A DNA stretch of 64,000 nt from Thermoactinomyces daqus (GCF_000763315.1 NZ_JPST01000061.1:1-64000); one strand, 5' to 3'. Positions 7,611-19,191 are shown, numbered from the stretch's first letter. Notes: generated by a model from the sequence alone, not told the origin. Program-made: numbers and translations.

Positions 7611-9044
7611 TTGTCGCAGGAAAATCCGGCAATAACGGAAATGGATTCGGAACAAAAAAAGAAGAAAGTTCCCGCCGACTCCTCACAACCTTTGTGGAAG
7701 ACGCTTGTGATCTTCTTAATCCCGTTAGTATTCAGTAATGTTTTACAATCTTTGGGCGGCACGGTCAGTTCGGTTCTCATCGGCCAAAAAATCGGGGAGG
7801 ATGCTTTGGCAGCGGCCAGCGCAGTATTTCCGCTCACTTTTTTTCTCATCTCTTTTGTGATCGGATTGGGGAGTGCAAGCTCGGTTCTCATCGGTCAGGC
7901 CTTCGGCAGCAAAAATATCGAGAGGATGAAGGCAACAGTAGGAACCTCTCTTTCGTTCAGCTTCTTGCTGGGGATCTTATCTTTGACAATCGGGCTTGTT
8001 TTTTCAGACCAATTGCTGAACCTGATCGGTATTCCCGAAGAGATCAAATCAGATTCGGAAAAATATATGCAGATGCTGTTTGCAGGATTGCCCATGCTGT
8101 TTCTCTATGTGATTTACACCACCTTGTTGCGCGGTACGGGCGATTCCAAAACGCCTTTCTACTTTCTCGTCATCAGCACAGGGTTGACGATTTTGCTCAC
8201 CCCCTTATTCCTGTTCGGGTGGGGTGTGCCGGAGATGGGATTGGAAGGAGCAGCTCTAGCGCAAATCTTGGCCAGTTTCATTACATTCATCATTTTGATC
8301 CTCTACCTGCTTAAAACCCGCCATCCACTCGCACTGGATAAAACCACGCTGAAGAAGCTGAAACTTGATCCGCAGATTTTACGCCTGATGGCCAAGATCG
8401 GTTTGCCGACGAGTATCCAGATGATTGTCATTTCGTTATCAGAGATCGCCATTGTCACTTTTGTGAACCATTTCGGTGCACAAGCAACAGCCGCTTACGG
8501 CGCTATTAATCAGGTGATCAACTATGTGCAGATCCCGGCCATGAGCCTGGCAATTGCCATCGGTATTTTCGGGGCCCAGATGATCGGTGCCAATCAACAA
8601 GATCGCCTGGGAGAATTAGTGAAAACGACTGTCCGTCTCAACTATTTGATCGGGATTGTTTTGTCGGGATTGATCTATATATTCAGCCGGCAGATTTTTT
8701 CTTTGTTTTTAACCGACCCGTCTACCATCACTGTGGCGCAAAAGTCATTGTACCTCACTTTATGGGCCTTTATCCTCCTCGGGCATGTGATCATTTTGTC
8801 CGGTTTGATGCGTTCGAGCGGAACGGTTTTCTGGCCCACATCGCTGATTATTTTATCTGTCATTCTTGCGGAAATCCCTGCAGCCTACATTTTTTCGCGG
8901 ACAGTGGGATTGTATGGGGTCTGGCTCGCCTATCCCGTTTCATTCACCGTCGCTCTGATCGGACAATATGTGTACTATCACAGGTTCTGGAAACGCAAAA
9001 CACACCAGCGTTTCTTTGACAGACCTGAGGAATCGGGAACGTAA
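7611..9044 (+). CDS. MATE family multidrug efflux transporter
   Basis: A 477-residue protein of full MATE length. The start is TTG at 7611, set by AAAAGGGGG ending eight bases before it; no ATG or GTG in frame fits. Twelve hydrophobic segments are visible in two similar halves. MATE signatures include LGGTVSSVLIGQKIGEDALAAAS in the first helix/loop, TTLLRGTGDSKTPFY around residues 165-185, and the second-half counterpart SGLMRSSGTVFWP. MATE proteins export cationic drugs by Na+ or H+ antiport; substrate unknown. The N-terminal 30 residues are charged and cytoplasmic. It ends in a strong terminator and is monocistronic. Confidence 0.9.
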   Translation: MSQENPAITEMDSEQKKKKVPADSSQPLWKTLVIFLIPLVFSNVLQSLGGTVSSVLIGQKIGEDALAAASAVFPLTFFLISFVIGLGSASSVLIGQAFGSKNIERMKATVGTSLSFSFLLGILSLTIGLVFSDQLLNLIGIPEEIKSDSEKYMQMLFAGLPMLFLYVIYTTLLRGTGDSKTPFYFLVISTGLTILLTPLFLFGWGVPEMGLEGAALAQILASFITFIILILYLLKTRHPLALDKTTLKKLKLDPQILRLMAKIGLPTSIQMIVISLSEIAIVTFVNHFGAQATAAYGAINQVINYVQIPAMSLAIAIGIFGAQMIGANQQDRLGELVKTTVRLNYLIGIVLSGLIYIFSRQIFSLFLTDPSTITVAQKSLYLTLWAFILLGHVIILSGLMRSSGTVFWPTSLIILSVILAEIPAAYIFSRTVGLYGVWLAYPVSFTVALIGQYVYYHRFWKRKTHQRFFDRPEESGT

Positions 9045-9050
9045 CCCGAC

Positions 9051-9083
9051 AGCAGCCCGTCCAACCGGATGGGCTGCTTTTTT
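9051..9083 (+). terminator. terminator of the MATE gene
   Basis: AGCAGCCCGTCC and GGATGGGCTGCT form a near-perfect 12-bp stem with loop AACC, followed by TTTTTT. Confidence 0.9.
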
Positions 9084-9141
9084 CATGGTAAGATCGCCGG
9101 ATTTTTTAAAATAATCAGGAGAATTTCTTTCTTTTATCGTT

Positions 9142-11209
<2,068 letters not shown>

Positions 11210-11229
11210 GCGTGGTTTGCAGAAATGGG

Positions 11230-11271
11230 AGAGCACCGATTTCCGAAACAAAAGGATCGGTGCTCTTTTTT
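11230..11271 (+). terminator. terminator of the amylase gene
   Basis: AGAGCACCGAT (11230-11240) pairs perfectly with ATCGGTGCTCT (11256-11266), followed by a T-run. Confidence 0.9.
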
Positions 11272-11485
11272 GATCAGGGGCAACATTAACATTTCATATA
11301 CATAATATTCAATCCCATATACCATGATAAACAAACTTGGCAACGAGAAAGATGTGCGAAACCTTTCCGGCCGGTTTTTTCAATCACTTTTTCTATAGAT
11401 ATTGTGCTGATCACAACTAACAACCACCCATACCATAGTTTCAATTTCTTAATATATTACAAAATCCAAAGAAAGGATTATAGCG

Positions 11486-12712
11486 ATGAGAATACTACTC
11501 GCTACGTTCTGGGCGGTTCCGCATTTGGGTGGAGTATGGAACTATATGACTCAACTTAAAAACAAGCTTGATTCTCTGGGCCATCAGGTAGATTTACTCG
11601 GATATGGGCATGACAATAACTATATTCACATGGTTACCCAAGACCGCAAACTGGCAAAAGAGATGCTTCTGCCTTTGGTTTATTCCAAACTCAACCAACA
11701 AAATTCGCTCATTCACAGTCAAAATGAAGTCGTGAGATACACCGAACTTCAACGTTACTGTTATCAGATCGCCGCCTTTCACTTTGGTTTGCAAAACTAT
11801 GATGTCATCCATACGCAAGATGTGATTTCAACCGGATGCATCAACGGGGCGAAACCAAAAGAAGTCCCTCTTGTAGCCACTCTGCATGGTTCTGTCGCTC
11901 ATGAGATGAGGTACCAGTTAAAGACCATTCATAAATCTCCCACTTCCCACCTGGCCCGAGAGTACTTTGACAAACTCGAATATATCGGAGCGACGTCCGC
12001 CGAATACACGATTGTGTCAAACAATTGGTTAAAACGAATTCTGACCAATGAATTTCTGGTTCCAGAAGGACAGGTAAAAGTGTTTCCCTATGGATACAAC
12101 ACAGAGGATTTCATCAGGCGAATCGGGGAGCCATGCTCGCTTCAGACTCCGGCCAACAAAAAAGTGATTCTTTATACGGGCCGGCTGGTCGAACTGAAAG
12201 GAATTCACCATCTGATTTCCGCTCTGGGCCAATTGAAACAGCTGCGGGATGATTGGGTTTGCTGGATTGTCGGGGACGGTGAAAAGAAGGCGGAGTTGCA
12301 GATACAAAGCATGACATCGGGATTGGACAAAGACATTCTCTTTCTCGGGAAACGGGATGACGTCCCCAGTTTGTTGGCTCGTGCAGATCTCTTCGTGTTC
12401 CCCTCTCTCTTTGATAACCAGCCGTTGTCCGTGATTGAAGCACAACTCGCCGGAAAGCCCGTGATTGTAACGGATGCAGGCGGATTGCCCGAAATGGTTG
12501 AGCATGGAGTTACGAGGATCATAGTTCCGGCGGGAGATACAAATGCTTTGTGCGCGCAAATGAATTTATTGCTGGAAGACGAAGCATACCGAAAGCGACT
12601 CGGAACAAACGCAAGAAACTGAGGATTGATTCATTGGGATCAGGATAAAGCGGTTAACAGAGTCTTGACAGTTTACAACAGCGCCATTTCCAATAAGCGT
12701 AAACGATGGTGA
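11486..12712 (+). pseudogene. GT4 glycosyltransferase interrupted near its C-terminus
   Basis: Starts at ATG 11486 after GAAAGGATT. The protein is a GT-B fold glycosyltransferase of family 4: N-terminal PHLGGVWNYMTQL, donor-domain start KKVILYTGRLVELKGIHHLI, and the E-x7-E region FVFPSLFDNQPLSVIEAQLAGKPV. Translation stops at TGA 12620-12622 after RLGTNARN (378 codons). The same frame continues past the stop as GLIHWDQDKAVNRVLTVY, which is what GT4 proteins have as their last helix (x-HWD-x3-V-x-RVL-x-VY), and ends at TGA 12710. So a tryptophan or similar codon became TGA, removing about 29 residues. The shortened protein might still fold. First gene of a decayed glycan cassette. Confidence 0.75.
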
Positions 12713-12759
12713 TTCCTGAATTTCAGGAAAATTAGATTTTGGCTTAAGGGGTTGGGAGA

Positions 12760-13396
12760 ATGAAATTGAAAGATTTATATGGGAAGTATGACGCAATTTT
12801 TAGTTTGGGCGATCTTTGCCTGGCGGCCCTGCAGCTCAGAAAAAACAATTTACGGCCGTATTCGGGCGTGTTGGATTGGATGGCTTCCCCTTCTTTATCT
12901 GATCAACCGCCTTTTGCGGAATCGCTTTATCGGTTTTATGGAGTTGCCCAATTTGAGAATTATCGGGTATTCCACGGGAGTGGATTCGAAAGAACCGCAT
13001 ATCTGCATATCAGATGATGCCTATAACATCGTTTCTTCTCATGATTTTAAAGCAGACAGAAATACGCTCACCCAATTAAACACCTATCCCGAAGTGAAAG
13101 AGAAATTGAACCGGCGGATTCAACGATTTTTGGAGAAGACCGCTACCTGTAAGCGAATTCTCTTTGTAAGGACTGAAGGTACATTGCAACAAGCTCAAGA
13201 ACTTCAAACTGTTTTGTCGGGAATGGTCACCCATGATTTTCGCATTCTCCTGATCAATCATACTGATGTAAACGGCATTGTCGAGAAAAACTGGTCACTG
13301 GAAAAAGTTTGTGCATTGGAATTACCCAATAAGGAGATATGGGAAGGAAATGACCATCACTGGCGAACGATTTTATCCGGAATTCAACTTGTCTGA
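12760..13396 (+). pseudogene. DUF1796 putative cysteine-peptidase-like protein, frameshifted
   Basis: Frame one starts at ATG 12760 (MKLKDLYGKYDAIFSLGDLC...LDWMASPSLSD) and would stop at 13017. From about 12903 the family homology moves to another frame: NRLLRNRFIGFMELPNLRII ... FLEKTATCKRILFVRTEGTL ... DVNGIVEKNWSLEKVCALEL, stopping at 13396. The two parts join seamlessly at SLSD/NRLLRN, so a one- or two-base indel is the only lesion. The family (about 215 residues, papain-like by prediction) is often found in glycan or spore-surface clusters of Paenibacillus and relatives. The sequence between GT4 and the sugar-nucleotide gene supports a shared surface-glycan role. Confidence 0.72.
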
Positions 13397-13418
13397 AAAG
13401 GAAAGGGGGGGGAAACCA

Positions 13419-14374
13419 ATGTTTCAGGATGCAGTTATTTTGGTGGCAGGCGGGACCGGTTCATGCGGAACTGAACTGGTACGCAAACTGTTGGAACTGA
13501 AGGCCAAGAAAATCATCGTTTTTTCCAGAAATGAAACGAGCCATGTACAAATGAAAAGAATGATGGAAGATCCCCGACTCAGCTTTTGCATCGGCGACAT
13601 CCGGGATCGGGAAGCATTGATCAAATCCCGCAAAGGGGTCGATTATGTATTTCATCTGGCAGCACTGAAGCATGTCCCCGTTTGTGAAGAGCAACCGCTC
13701 GAGGCCCTGAAAACCAATGTCATCGGTACTCAAAACGTGATTGAGGCAGCGATCATAAACAAAGTGAAAAAGGTAATCAATATTTCGACCGACAAAGCTG
13801 CAAATCCGATCAACTTTTACGGGATGACGAAGGCCATCGCGGAAAAACTGACCGTTTACGCCAATAAAATTTGTTCGCAAACCAAATCCATCAATGTAAG
13901 AAGTGGCAATATCCTGGGAACCAACGGGAGTGTCCTTCAGTTATTTAAAGATTAAAATTACTGATAAAAGAATGACCCGATTCTTTTTGCCTCCAAAAGA
14001 TACCCCTGCTCAAAGCAGCCATCGACGGAAGAGGGGGAGAGATTTTTATTATGAACTCACCCGCATGCAGGATTCTCGACTTGGCCGAAGTCTTGATCGA
14101 AGCATCCGGAAAAAAGAATGTCCGGATTGTTGAAATCGGCGCCAGAGCAGGAGAAAAGCTCCATGAAGTTCTGATTTCCGATTATGAAAAAGAGCATACC
14201 GTAATCGATCATGAAAACTATATCATCGTTCTTCCGACAATTGATCTTCCGGGGCTGAAGCAGTTTTATTCCCATGCCAAGCCGGCAAAGATGGAAAATT
14301 TCAGTTCTACCGATCTTTTGATGACCAAAGAAGAAATTAAGCAAATGCTGGTAGAGAGCGGATTTCTCAAGTGA
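13419..14374 (+). pseudogene. UDP-sugar 4,6-dehydratase (PseB/FlaA1-like SDR), multiply frameshifted
   Basis: ATG 13419 follows a GGAAAGGGGGGGGAAA ribosome site. The first 179 codons encode a Rossmann fold with the cofactor motif AGGTGSCGTELVRKL, the family FHLAALKHVPVCEEQP block and the catalytic region NISTDKAANPINFYGMTKAIAEKL, typical of UDP-GlcNAc inverting 4,6-dehydratases. After GSVLQLFKD the frame stops at 13955. Homology then continues in a second frame (KITDKRMTRFF) and, from about 13995, in a third (LKAAIDGRGGEIFIMNSPAC ... RAGEKLHEVLI ... MTKEEIKQMLVESGFLK) to 14374. At least two indels are needed, so it is a true pseudogene unless the assembly is poor here. Confidence 0.78.
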
Positions 14375-14402
14375 AGAAGGTGAATGGACGAAAACACTTG
14401 TG

Positions 14403-14436
14403 GCTGCCCGGTCATTTAAATCCGAGCAGCTTTTTT
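14403..14436 (+). terminator. terminator of the glycan cassette
   Basis: GCTGC-CCGG (14403-14411) pairs with CCGA-GCAGC (14422-14430) and is followed by TTTTTT. Confidence 0.7.
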
Positions 14437-14497
14437 AATTTGGTCAAAAAAGCATGTTACAAAGGGGAAAAACCGTTTTTCATCCGTCTCGGGGTGG

Positions 14498-14929
14498 TTA
14501 TTGAGGTGTTAAACCGGTCGATATCCCCAGTCTGTTCCAGGCATTAATCGTGTTGATGGCCATGATCAGAGCGACAAATTCTTTTTCATCAAAATATTTT
14601 CGTACTTCTTGATATAGATCATCCGGAACCCCTTGTTCAGAGATCAGAGTAACTGCCTCGGTCAGGGCCAAGGCTGCGCGTTCTTTTTCTGTATAACAGG
14701 GGGATTCACGCCAGGCATTCAACATATAAATCCTTTGTTCAGATTCTCCCATTTTTCGAGCGTCTTGCGTGTGCATATTCAAACAGAAAGCGCAGCCATT
14801 GATTTGCGAGGCACGGATTTTGATTAGTTCGTAAAGTTTGGGGTCCAATCCACTTTGCTTGACGAATTTCTCCAGTCCATACATGGCAGTGTAAACTTCA
14901 GGACTTACCTCCTGGGCCTTTATTCGCAT
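14498..14929 (-). CDS. carboxymuconolactone decarboxylase / AhpD-like protein
   Basis: A 143-residue all-helical protein of the AhpD-like superfamily. The key motif is CAFCLNMH (C-x2-C-x3-H, about residues 49-56), the redox pair and histidine of alkylhydroperoxidase-type members; the rest (YELIKIRASQINGCAFC, AALALTEAVTLIS) fits the family. The second of two nearby ATGs (14929) is chosen, because AAAGGAG is only two bases from the first. It probably acts as a cytoplasmic thiol peroxidase-like enzyme in stress or detoxification; the substrate is not known. A perfect palindrome in its promoter (14959-14973) resembles one in front of the ruined Rrf2 gene upstream, which suggests former Rrf2 control. 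Confidence 0.85.
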   Translation of the reverse strand: MRIKAQEVSPEVYTAMYGLEKFVKQSGLDPKLYELIKIRASQINGCAFCLNMHTQDARKMGESEQRIYMLNAWRESPCYTEKERAALALTEAVTLISEQGVPDDLYQEVRKYFDEKEFVALIMAINTINAWNRLGISTGLTPQ

Positions 14930-14958
14930 GGTCATTCTCCTTTCAAAGGATATCGAGG

Positions 14959-14973
14959 ATAGATATTATCTAT
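14959..14973. promoter_or_regulatory. palindromic operator of the AhpD-like gene
   Basis: ATAGATA-T-TATCTAT is a perfect 7+7 inverted repeat 30 bases before the start codon. The same ATAGATA/TATCTAT arms occur upstream of the Rrf2 relic at 15456-15478. Confidence 0.65.
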
Positions 14974-14989
14974 AATTATATTAAAAAAA

Positions 14990-15433
14990 TGACATGTTAC
15001 TGGCCGATTTGAACCACTCCATCGTTTTCTTCTTACTTCTTTCGGGATCTCCGCTTCCAACATGACCAAATTGATCCGGCAGGGGGCTGAATTCAAGCAG
15101 GAAGGAATCCCATTTTCCCGACACAAAATACACTCGCTGGTGATATTTCTGCACTGGAAAATGGGTTTTGATCCTTCGATTGCAACAACGACATCCCAAA
15201 AAGAGATGGATTTCGCACTTTTGCCAGCTCAAAACCGCCTTTTGCTCCCGAGATGGAACGGATGATCTCCTCTTTGGCCAGCTTCGTGAAGATTTTGGAT
15301 CAATAGGATTCAGATACACCTTGATATTTGGCTGATTCCTTGATCCCTTGATCCCGACCGGTTGGTTCACTGGTGGATTCACAAGACGAACCAAACCATG
15401 CAAGGCATATTCTACCCCAACACTGCAATGCAT
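14990..15433 (-). pseudogene. Rrf2 family regulator, multiply frameshifted
   Basis: On the minus strand an ATG near 15433 opens MHCSVGVEYALHGLVRLVN, the unmistakable N-terminus of Rrf2/BadM regulators (usually MKCSVGVEYALHALVYL). Further Rrf2 pieces follow in changing frames: a recognition-helix region ending YLNPI, a wing-like stretch, then CRENGIPSCLNSAPCRINLV and MLEAEIPKEVRRK in the frame that ends before 14990. The C-terminal cysteines resemble the cluster or redox cysteines of the family. At least two or three indels separate the parts, so the protein is lost. The gene lies upstream of, and in line with, the AhpD-like gene, a common Rrf2-detoxification pairing. Confidence 0.7.
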
Positions 15434-15455
15434 CTCGGGACAACTCCAGTTGCTA

Positions 15456-15478
15456 TTATAGATAACATCTATCTATAA
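15456..15478. promoter_or_regulatory. palindromic operator upstream of the Rrf2 relic
   Basis: TTATAGATA (15456-15464) and TATCTATAA (15470-15478) form a perfect 9-bp inverted repeat with 5-base spacer. The inner arms match the palindrome at 14959-14973, consistent with autoregulation by the former Rrf2 protein. Confidence 0.65.
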
Positions 15479-15524
15479 TATATCCTTTCATGCCATGACA
15501 AACAACATTAATTTGCAATAAAAC

Positions 15525-17291
15525 CTAACTGGCCCTCCCGTTTTGCAATTCCCACTTAAACTGTTGTTCCACCAGCTTTCGGTAAAGCGGATGATCTCTG
15601 AGCAGCTGTTCGTGGTTGCCCATCCCTGTCACCCTTCCTTTTTCCAGAACCAAAATCTGGTCGGCATCAACCACAGTGGATAAACGGTGCGCGATGACGA
15701 GCGTGGTCCGCCCCTTCATCAGATTTTGCAGTGCTTCCTGAACCACTTTCTCCGAAGTGGAATCCAAAGCCGATGTCGCTTCGTCCAGCATCAGGATTTT
15801 GGGATCATGCAGAATCGCCCGGGCAATGGCAATCCGCTGTCGCTGCCCTCCGGATAACATGATCCCCCGTTCGCCTACTTCTGTATCAAACCCGTTGGGC
15901 AACTGCCTGATGAACTCATCCGCATAAGCAAGTTCGGCCGCTCTCTCCAGCTTTTCATCCGAAACTTCGCGATCCATCCCATAACAGATATTTTCCCGTA
16001 TCGTTCCTGCCAAAAGCGGACTTTCCTGGGATACATAACTGATCTCACTGCGCCATTGCCGGAGCCCGAATTCGGAAAGCGGCGTATCGCCGAGGCGGAT
16101 TGCTCCTTCTGTCGGCTGATAGAACCGCTCCAACAGCGCAAAGAGCGTTGTTTTCCCACTTCCGCTCGGACCGACAATCGCCGTGATCTTGCCGGGATGA
16201 ATGGTAAAACTCACACCGTGAATAACCGTTTCATGGTTTGGATAAGCAAATTTGACCTGATCAAAATGGATCGGCTGGGACAGATCAATCTTTTTGTTCC
16301 CGGAGTTCACTTCTTCCTGCTCATGATCCAAAATTTGCATCAACCGTTCGGTGGCCCCCATCGCTTTTTGCACACTGGTAACAAAGCGGGTCATCATGGT
16401 GAGCGGCATGATGATTTGGAACAAATACAGAATAAAGGCGACCAGGTCTCCCGCACTCAAAGCACCAGATGCAACGCGATATCCCCCATAACCGATGATC
16501 ACGACGAGCATGAACATCATCACAAAGGACATCATCGGCTGCAGGACCGCCGTCCATTTTGCCTCTTTCAGGCTGACTTGAAACAGATGATCAATTTTTT
16601 GTTCTCCGTTTTTCTTTTCCACCTGCTCAGCCACATACGCTTTAACCAGGCGAATTTCCGAAACAACCTGTGTGAGCAGGCTGGTGAAACTGGCCATCTC
16701 CCCTTGCAAACTCTTGGAAATCGAATACATTTTCCTCCCGATCGGCCGCATAATGAAAAAAATGATCGGGACAGAAGTAAGCATGACCAGCGTCATTGAC
16801 CAATCCAGATAGAGCAAAACCACTAATGAGCCGATCAGAGAGATGACTCCGGTAAAAATCGAAACCAACTCCACACTGATTAAATTTTTGATCACGGCTG
16901 TGTCGTTATTGATGCGGCTCACTGTTTCCCCGGACTGATGATGATCAAAATAGGAAACAGGAAGTACCAAAGTTTTATTCCACAGGCGTTTACGCAGATT
17001 GGCGACCACTTTTTCCCCGAGGAAAGCCAGAAAATAGGTGGAAAAACCGGCTGAAGCCGCCTGAATGATAAAAGATCCGAGCAGAAGCAGGATCGTTTTC
17101 AGATCCAATGATTTGACTGTCATCACATCAATGATATTTTTGGTGAACCATGGCACGACCAGGCTGGCAATGGTTGAAACCAGACTCAATCCCAAGATAA
17201 GAACGACTAAAAATTTGGGTAATGCGCGTAGATCGACCAAATCGATAAACTGCTTTAATGTTACTTTCACAGCGGGTCTTGTTTGTTCCAT
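15525..17291 (-). CDS. bmrA: BmrA-type multidrug ABC exporter (fused permease-ATPase)
   Basis: A 588-residue half-transporter that should act as a homodimer in the membrane. Six transmembrane helices occupy residues about 25-310 (FLVVLILGLSLVSTIASLVV onward), with the exporter landmark LPVSYFDHHQSGETVSRI. The ATPase domain has Walker A GPSGSGKTT (near 375-383), Q-loop SYVSQESPLLAG, signature LSGGQRQR, Walker B ILMLDEATSALD and H-loop IAHRLST. Overall pattern and length closely match B. subtilis BmrA (YvcC), a multidrug exporter; the symbol is by similarity. GGAGG lies just before ATG 17291. It is the last gene of a response regulator/kinase/exporter operon, so its expression is probably induced by that two-component system. 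Confidence 0.9.
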   Translation of the reverse strand: MEQTRPAVKVTLKQFIDLVDLRALPKFLVVLILGLSLVSTIASLVVPWFTKNIIDVMTVKSLDLKTILLLLGSFIIQAASAGFSTYFLAFLGEKVVANLRKRLWNKTLVLPVSYFDHHQSGETVSRINNDTAVIKNLISVELVSIFTGVISLIGSLVVLLYLDWSMTLVMLTSVPIIFFIMRPIGRKMYSISKSLQGEMASFTSLLTQVVSEIRLVKAYVAEQVEKKNGEQKIDHLFQVSLKEAKWTAVLQPMMSFVMMFMLVVIIGYGGYRVASGALSAGDLVAFILYLFQIIMPLTMMTRFVTSVQKAMGATERLMQILDHEQEEVNSGNKKIDLSQPIHFDQVKFAYPNHETVIHGVSFTIHPGKITAIVGPSGSGKTTLFALLERFYQPTEGAIRLGDTPLSEFGLRQWRSEISYVSQESPLLAGTIRENICYGMDREVSDEKLERAAELAYADEFIRQLPNGFDTEVGERGIMLSGGQRQRIAIARAILHDPKILMLDEATSALDSTSEKVVQEALQNLMKGRTTLVIAHRLSTVVDADQILVLEKGRVTGMGNHEQLLRDHPLYRKLVEQQFKWELQNGRAS

Positions 17292-17306
17292 CCATAAACC
17301 TCCAAA

Positions 17307-18356
17307 CTAGATTTCATAACCGCAAGGAATCGTGACGATCATTTTTGTTCCCTCACCGAGTCTGCTCTCGACCTCGATTTTTCCGCCGTGCATATCGATG
17401 ATTTTTTTCACAATGGCCAGACCGAGACCGCTGCCCCCGACGGAACGATTCCGGGATTTGTCAGCTTTATAAAACCGATCAAATATATGCGCCTGGTCTT
17501 CCTCGGCAATGCCGATTCCCGTGTCAGCGAGGATCACCTCGGCAAATTTTCCTTTTTGCCGCAATTGAATCTTGATACAACCACCTTCCGGAGTGAATTT
17601 AATACTGTTGCTGATCAGATTCACCCACAGTTGATTCATCAAATCTTCATCCGCCACGATGCGGAGCTCATCAAGGGATATATCCATCTCCATTGACTTT
17701 TCTTCCCATTGCGGTTCCAATGAGAGAATGACCTGCCTCAGTTGCTTGTCCAAACGATATGGTTTGGGATCAAACGGATGATTTGCTGACTCCAGCGAGG
17801 TCAGTTTGAGCAAGTTCTCGCTTAATTTGGATAACCGGGTGCTTTCCTTTTCAATAATTTTGAGATAACGCCAGCGTGCTTCCGGACTGAGCTGATCGTT
17901 TTGCAGGGCATTGGCAAAGCCGCGGATTGAAGTGAGCGGGGATTGAATTTCGTGCGAGACATTGGAAATGAACTCTTGCCTCATCTGTTCCATCCGGTTG
18001 AGTTCCTCTGCCATATGGTTAATGCTGTCAAAGATCTTCCCAAACGGATGATTTTGTTCCGTCAGTTTTTGTGCATTCAGTTTGACTCGGAAGTTGCCTT
18101 TGGCGATCTGCCGCAAAGCGTCGGTCATCGTGTTTAATACGTCAGATCTCTTCGAATTTTTAGTCCTGCCAATCAAAAATACGGTCAATCCGAAAATCAA
18201 AAAGGCAAGCGTTTCACTCAGAATGTATCGGATGAAGTCACCGGGCTGCGGGATAAAACCAAAGAGACCGAAAGTGATTGCATAAGCGACGGATGAACAT
18301 AAGAGGATCAGCATCCATACTTTCGCGATATTAGAGACGATTCGCCACCTGCTCAT
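17307..18356 (-). CDS. sensor histidine kinase
   Basis: A 349-residue membrane kinase. Two transmembrane helices (about 14-35 and 42-63) are joined by a very short extracellular loop, followed by a HAMP linker, a HisKA domain with phospho-acceptor His135 in NVSHEIQSPLTSI, and a HATPase domain with N-box LWVNLISNSIKFTPEGG, DTGIGI and GGSGLGLAI. The minimal external loop is typical of kinases that sense a membrane event or a partner transporter, as in BceS-type systems, although the downstream exporter here is BmrA-like. Its ATG overlaps the response-regulator stop (ATGA), so the two are translationally coupled. Confidence 0.92.
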   Translation of the reverse strand: MSRWRIVSNIAKVWMLILLCSSVAYAITFGLFGFIPQPGDFIRYILSETLAFLIFGLTVFLIGRTKNSKRSDVLNTMTDALRQIAKGNFRVKLNAQKLTEQNHPFGKIFDSINHMAEELNRMEQMRQEFISNVSHEIQSPLTSIRGFANALQNDQLSPEARWRYLKIIEKESTRLSKLSENLLKLTSLESANHPFDPKPYRLDKQLRQVILSLEPQWEEKSMEMDISLDELRIVADEDLMNQLWVNLISNSIKFTPEGGCIKIQLRQKGKFAEVILADTGIGIAEEDQAHIFDRFYKADKSRNRSVGGSGLGLAIVKKIIDMHGGKIEVESRLGEGTKMIVTIPCGYEI

Positions 18357-19027
18357 GAATCATCCTCCAACCGATAGCCCAATCCCCGAACCGTCCGGAT
18401 TCTGAACAAAGATTCTTCTTCGGGAAACCGTTCCCGCAGCCGCTTGATATGAACATCAACGGTTCGCTCATCGCCCATGAAATCGTATCCCCAGATTTCT
18501 TCGATCAGCTGATCTCTGGAAAACGTTTTTCCCGGATAACTGGCCAGCTTAAAAAGGAGTTCGAATTCTTTCAAGGGAAGAACCATACTGCGGCCATCCA
18601 TAACCACTTCATAAGTTTTGCGATTAAGAAGCATTTTCCCAACCTGGACGGTTTGTGAGATATTAATTTGATACCGTCTGAGGAGCGCCTTTACTCTTAC
18701 CACCAATTCAAGCGGTTCAAACGGCTTTACCAGATAATCATCCGTTCCCAACTCAAACCCTTTTACCTTTTGCGATGTTTCCCCTTTAGCGGTAAGCATC
18801 AGCAAAGGAATATCATAATGCTCTCTCAGTTCCCTGCACAATTCCCATCCATCCATGTTTGGCATCATGACATCCAGAATCACCAAGTCTACTTTTACGG
18901 ATTCCAGCAGTTTGAGCGCTTCGCACCCGTCCGCTGCTTCATAAAGGGAAAAACCCTCATTACTTAAAAAAAGTTTAATCAGTTCCCGAATGTGAGGATC
19001 ATCATCCACGATTAAAATTTTGATCAT
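18353..19027 (-). CDS. OmpR/PhoB-type response regulator
   Basis: A 224-residue DNA-binding response regulator. The start is ATG 19027, where the receiver domain begins MIKILIVDDD; an open frame extends further upstream but is not conserved. The receiver has the acidic pair at 8-10, phospho-acceptor Asp52 in LVILDVMMP, threonine in MLTAKGE and lysine in DDYLVKPFEP. The C-terminal winged helix (about 130-224) ends in TVDVHIKRLRERF...RTVRGLGYRLE, the OmpR signature. First gene of the operon with the kinase and BmrA-like exporter. The ribosome site is imperfect (AAGGTGATGG). Confidence 0.93.
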   Translation of the reverse strand: MIKILIVDDDPHIRELIKLFLSNEGFSLYEAADGCEALKLLESVKVDLVILDVMMPNMDGWELCRELREHYDIPLLMLTAKGETSQKVKGFELGTDDYLVKPFEPLELVVRVKALLRRYQINISQTVQVGKMLLNRKTYEVVMDGRSMVLPLKEFELLFKLASYPGKTFSRDQLIEEIWGYDFMGDERTVDVHIKRLRERFPEEESLFRIRTVRGLGYRLEDDS

Positions 19028-19191
19028 CCTTAATCCATCACCTTCTTGGTTTTGCTGGACACTAAGAGGATATATCAAGTTTATGAACTCAATATGAATG
19101 GACTTGAGGAGAAGTTTTCTGATATTGCTTTGATTCGATTTGTGAAGCAAACAAATTTGCGGTTATTTTCATGTTTGGCAAATTGACTTAA

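Noticed and set aside
19028-19150. Extended N-terminus of the response regulator
   Set aside because: The receiver domain begins at MIKILIVDDD; the upstream open stretch is not part of the fold.
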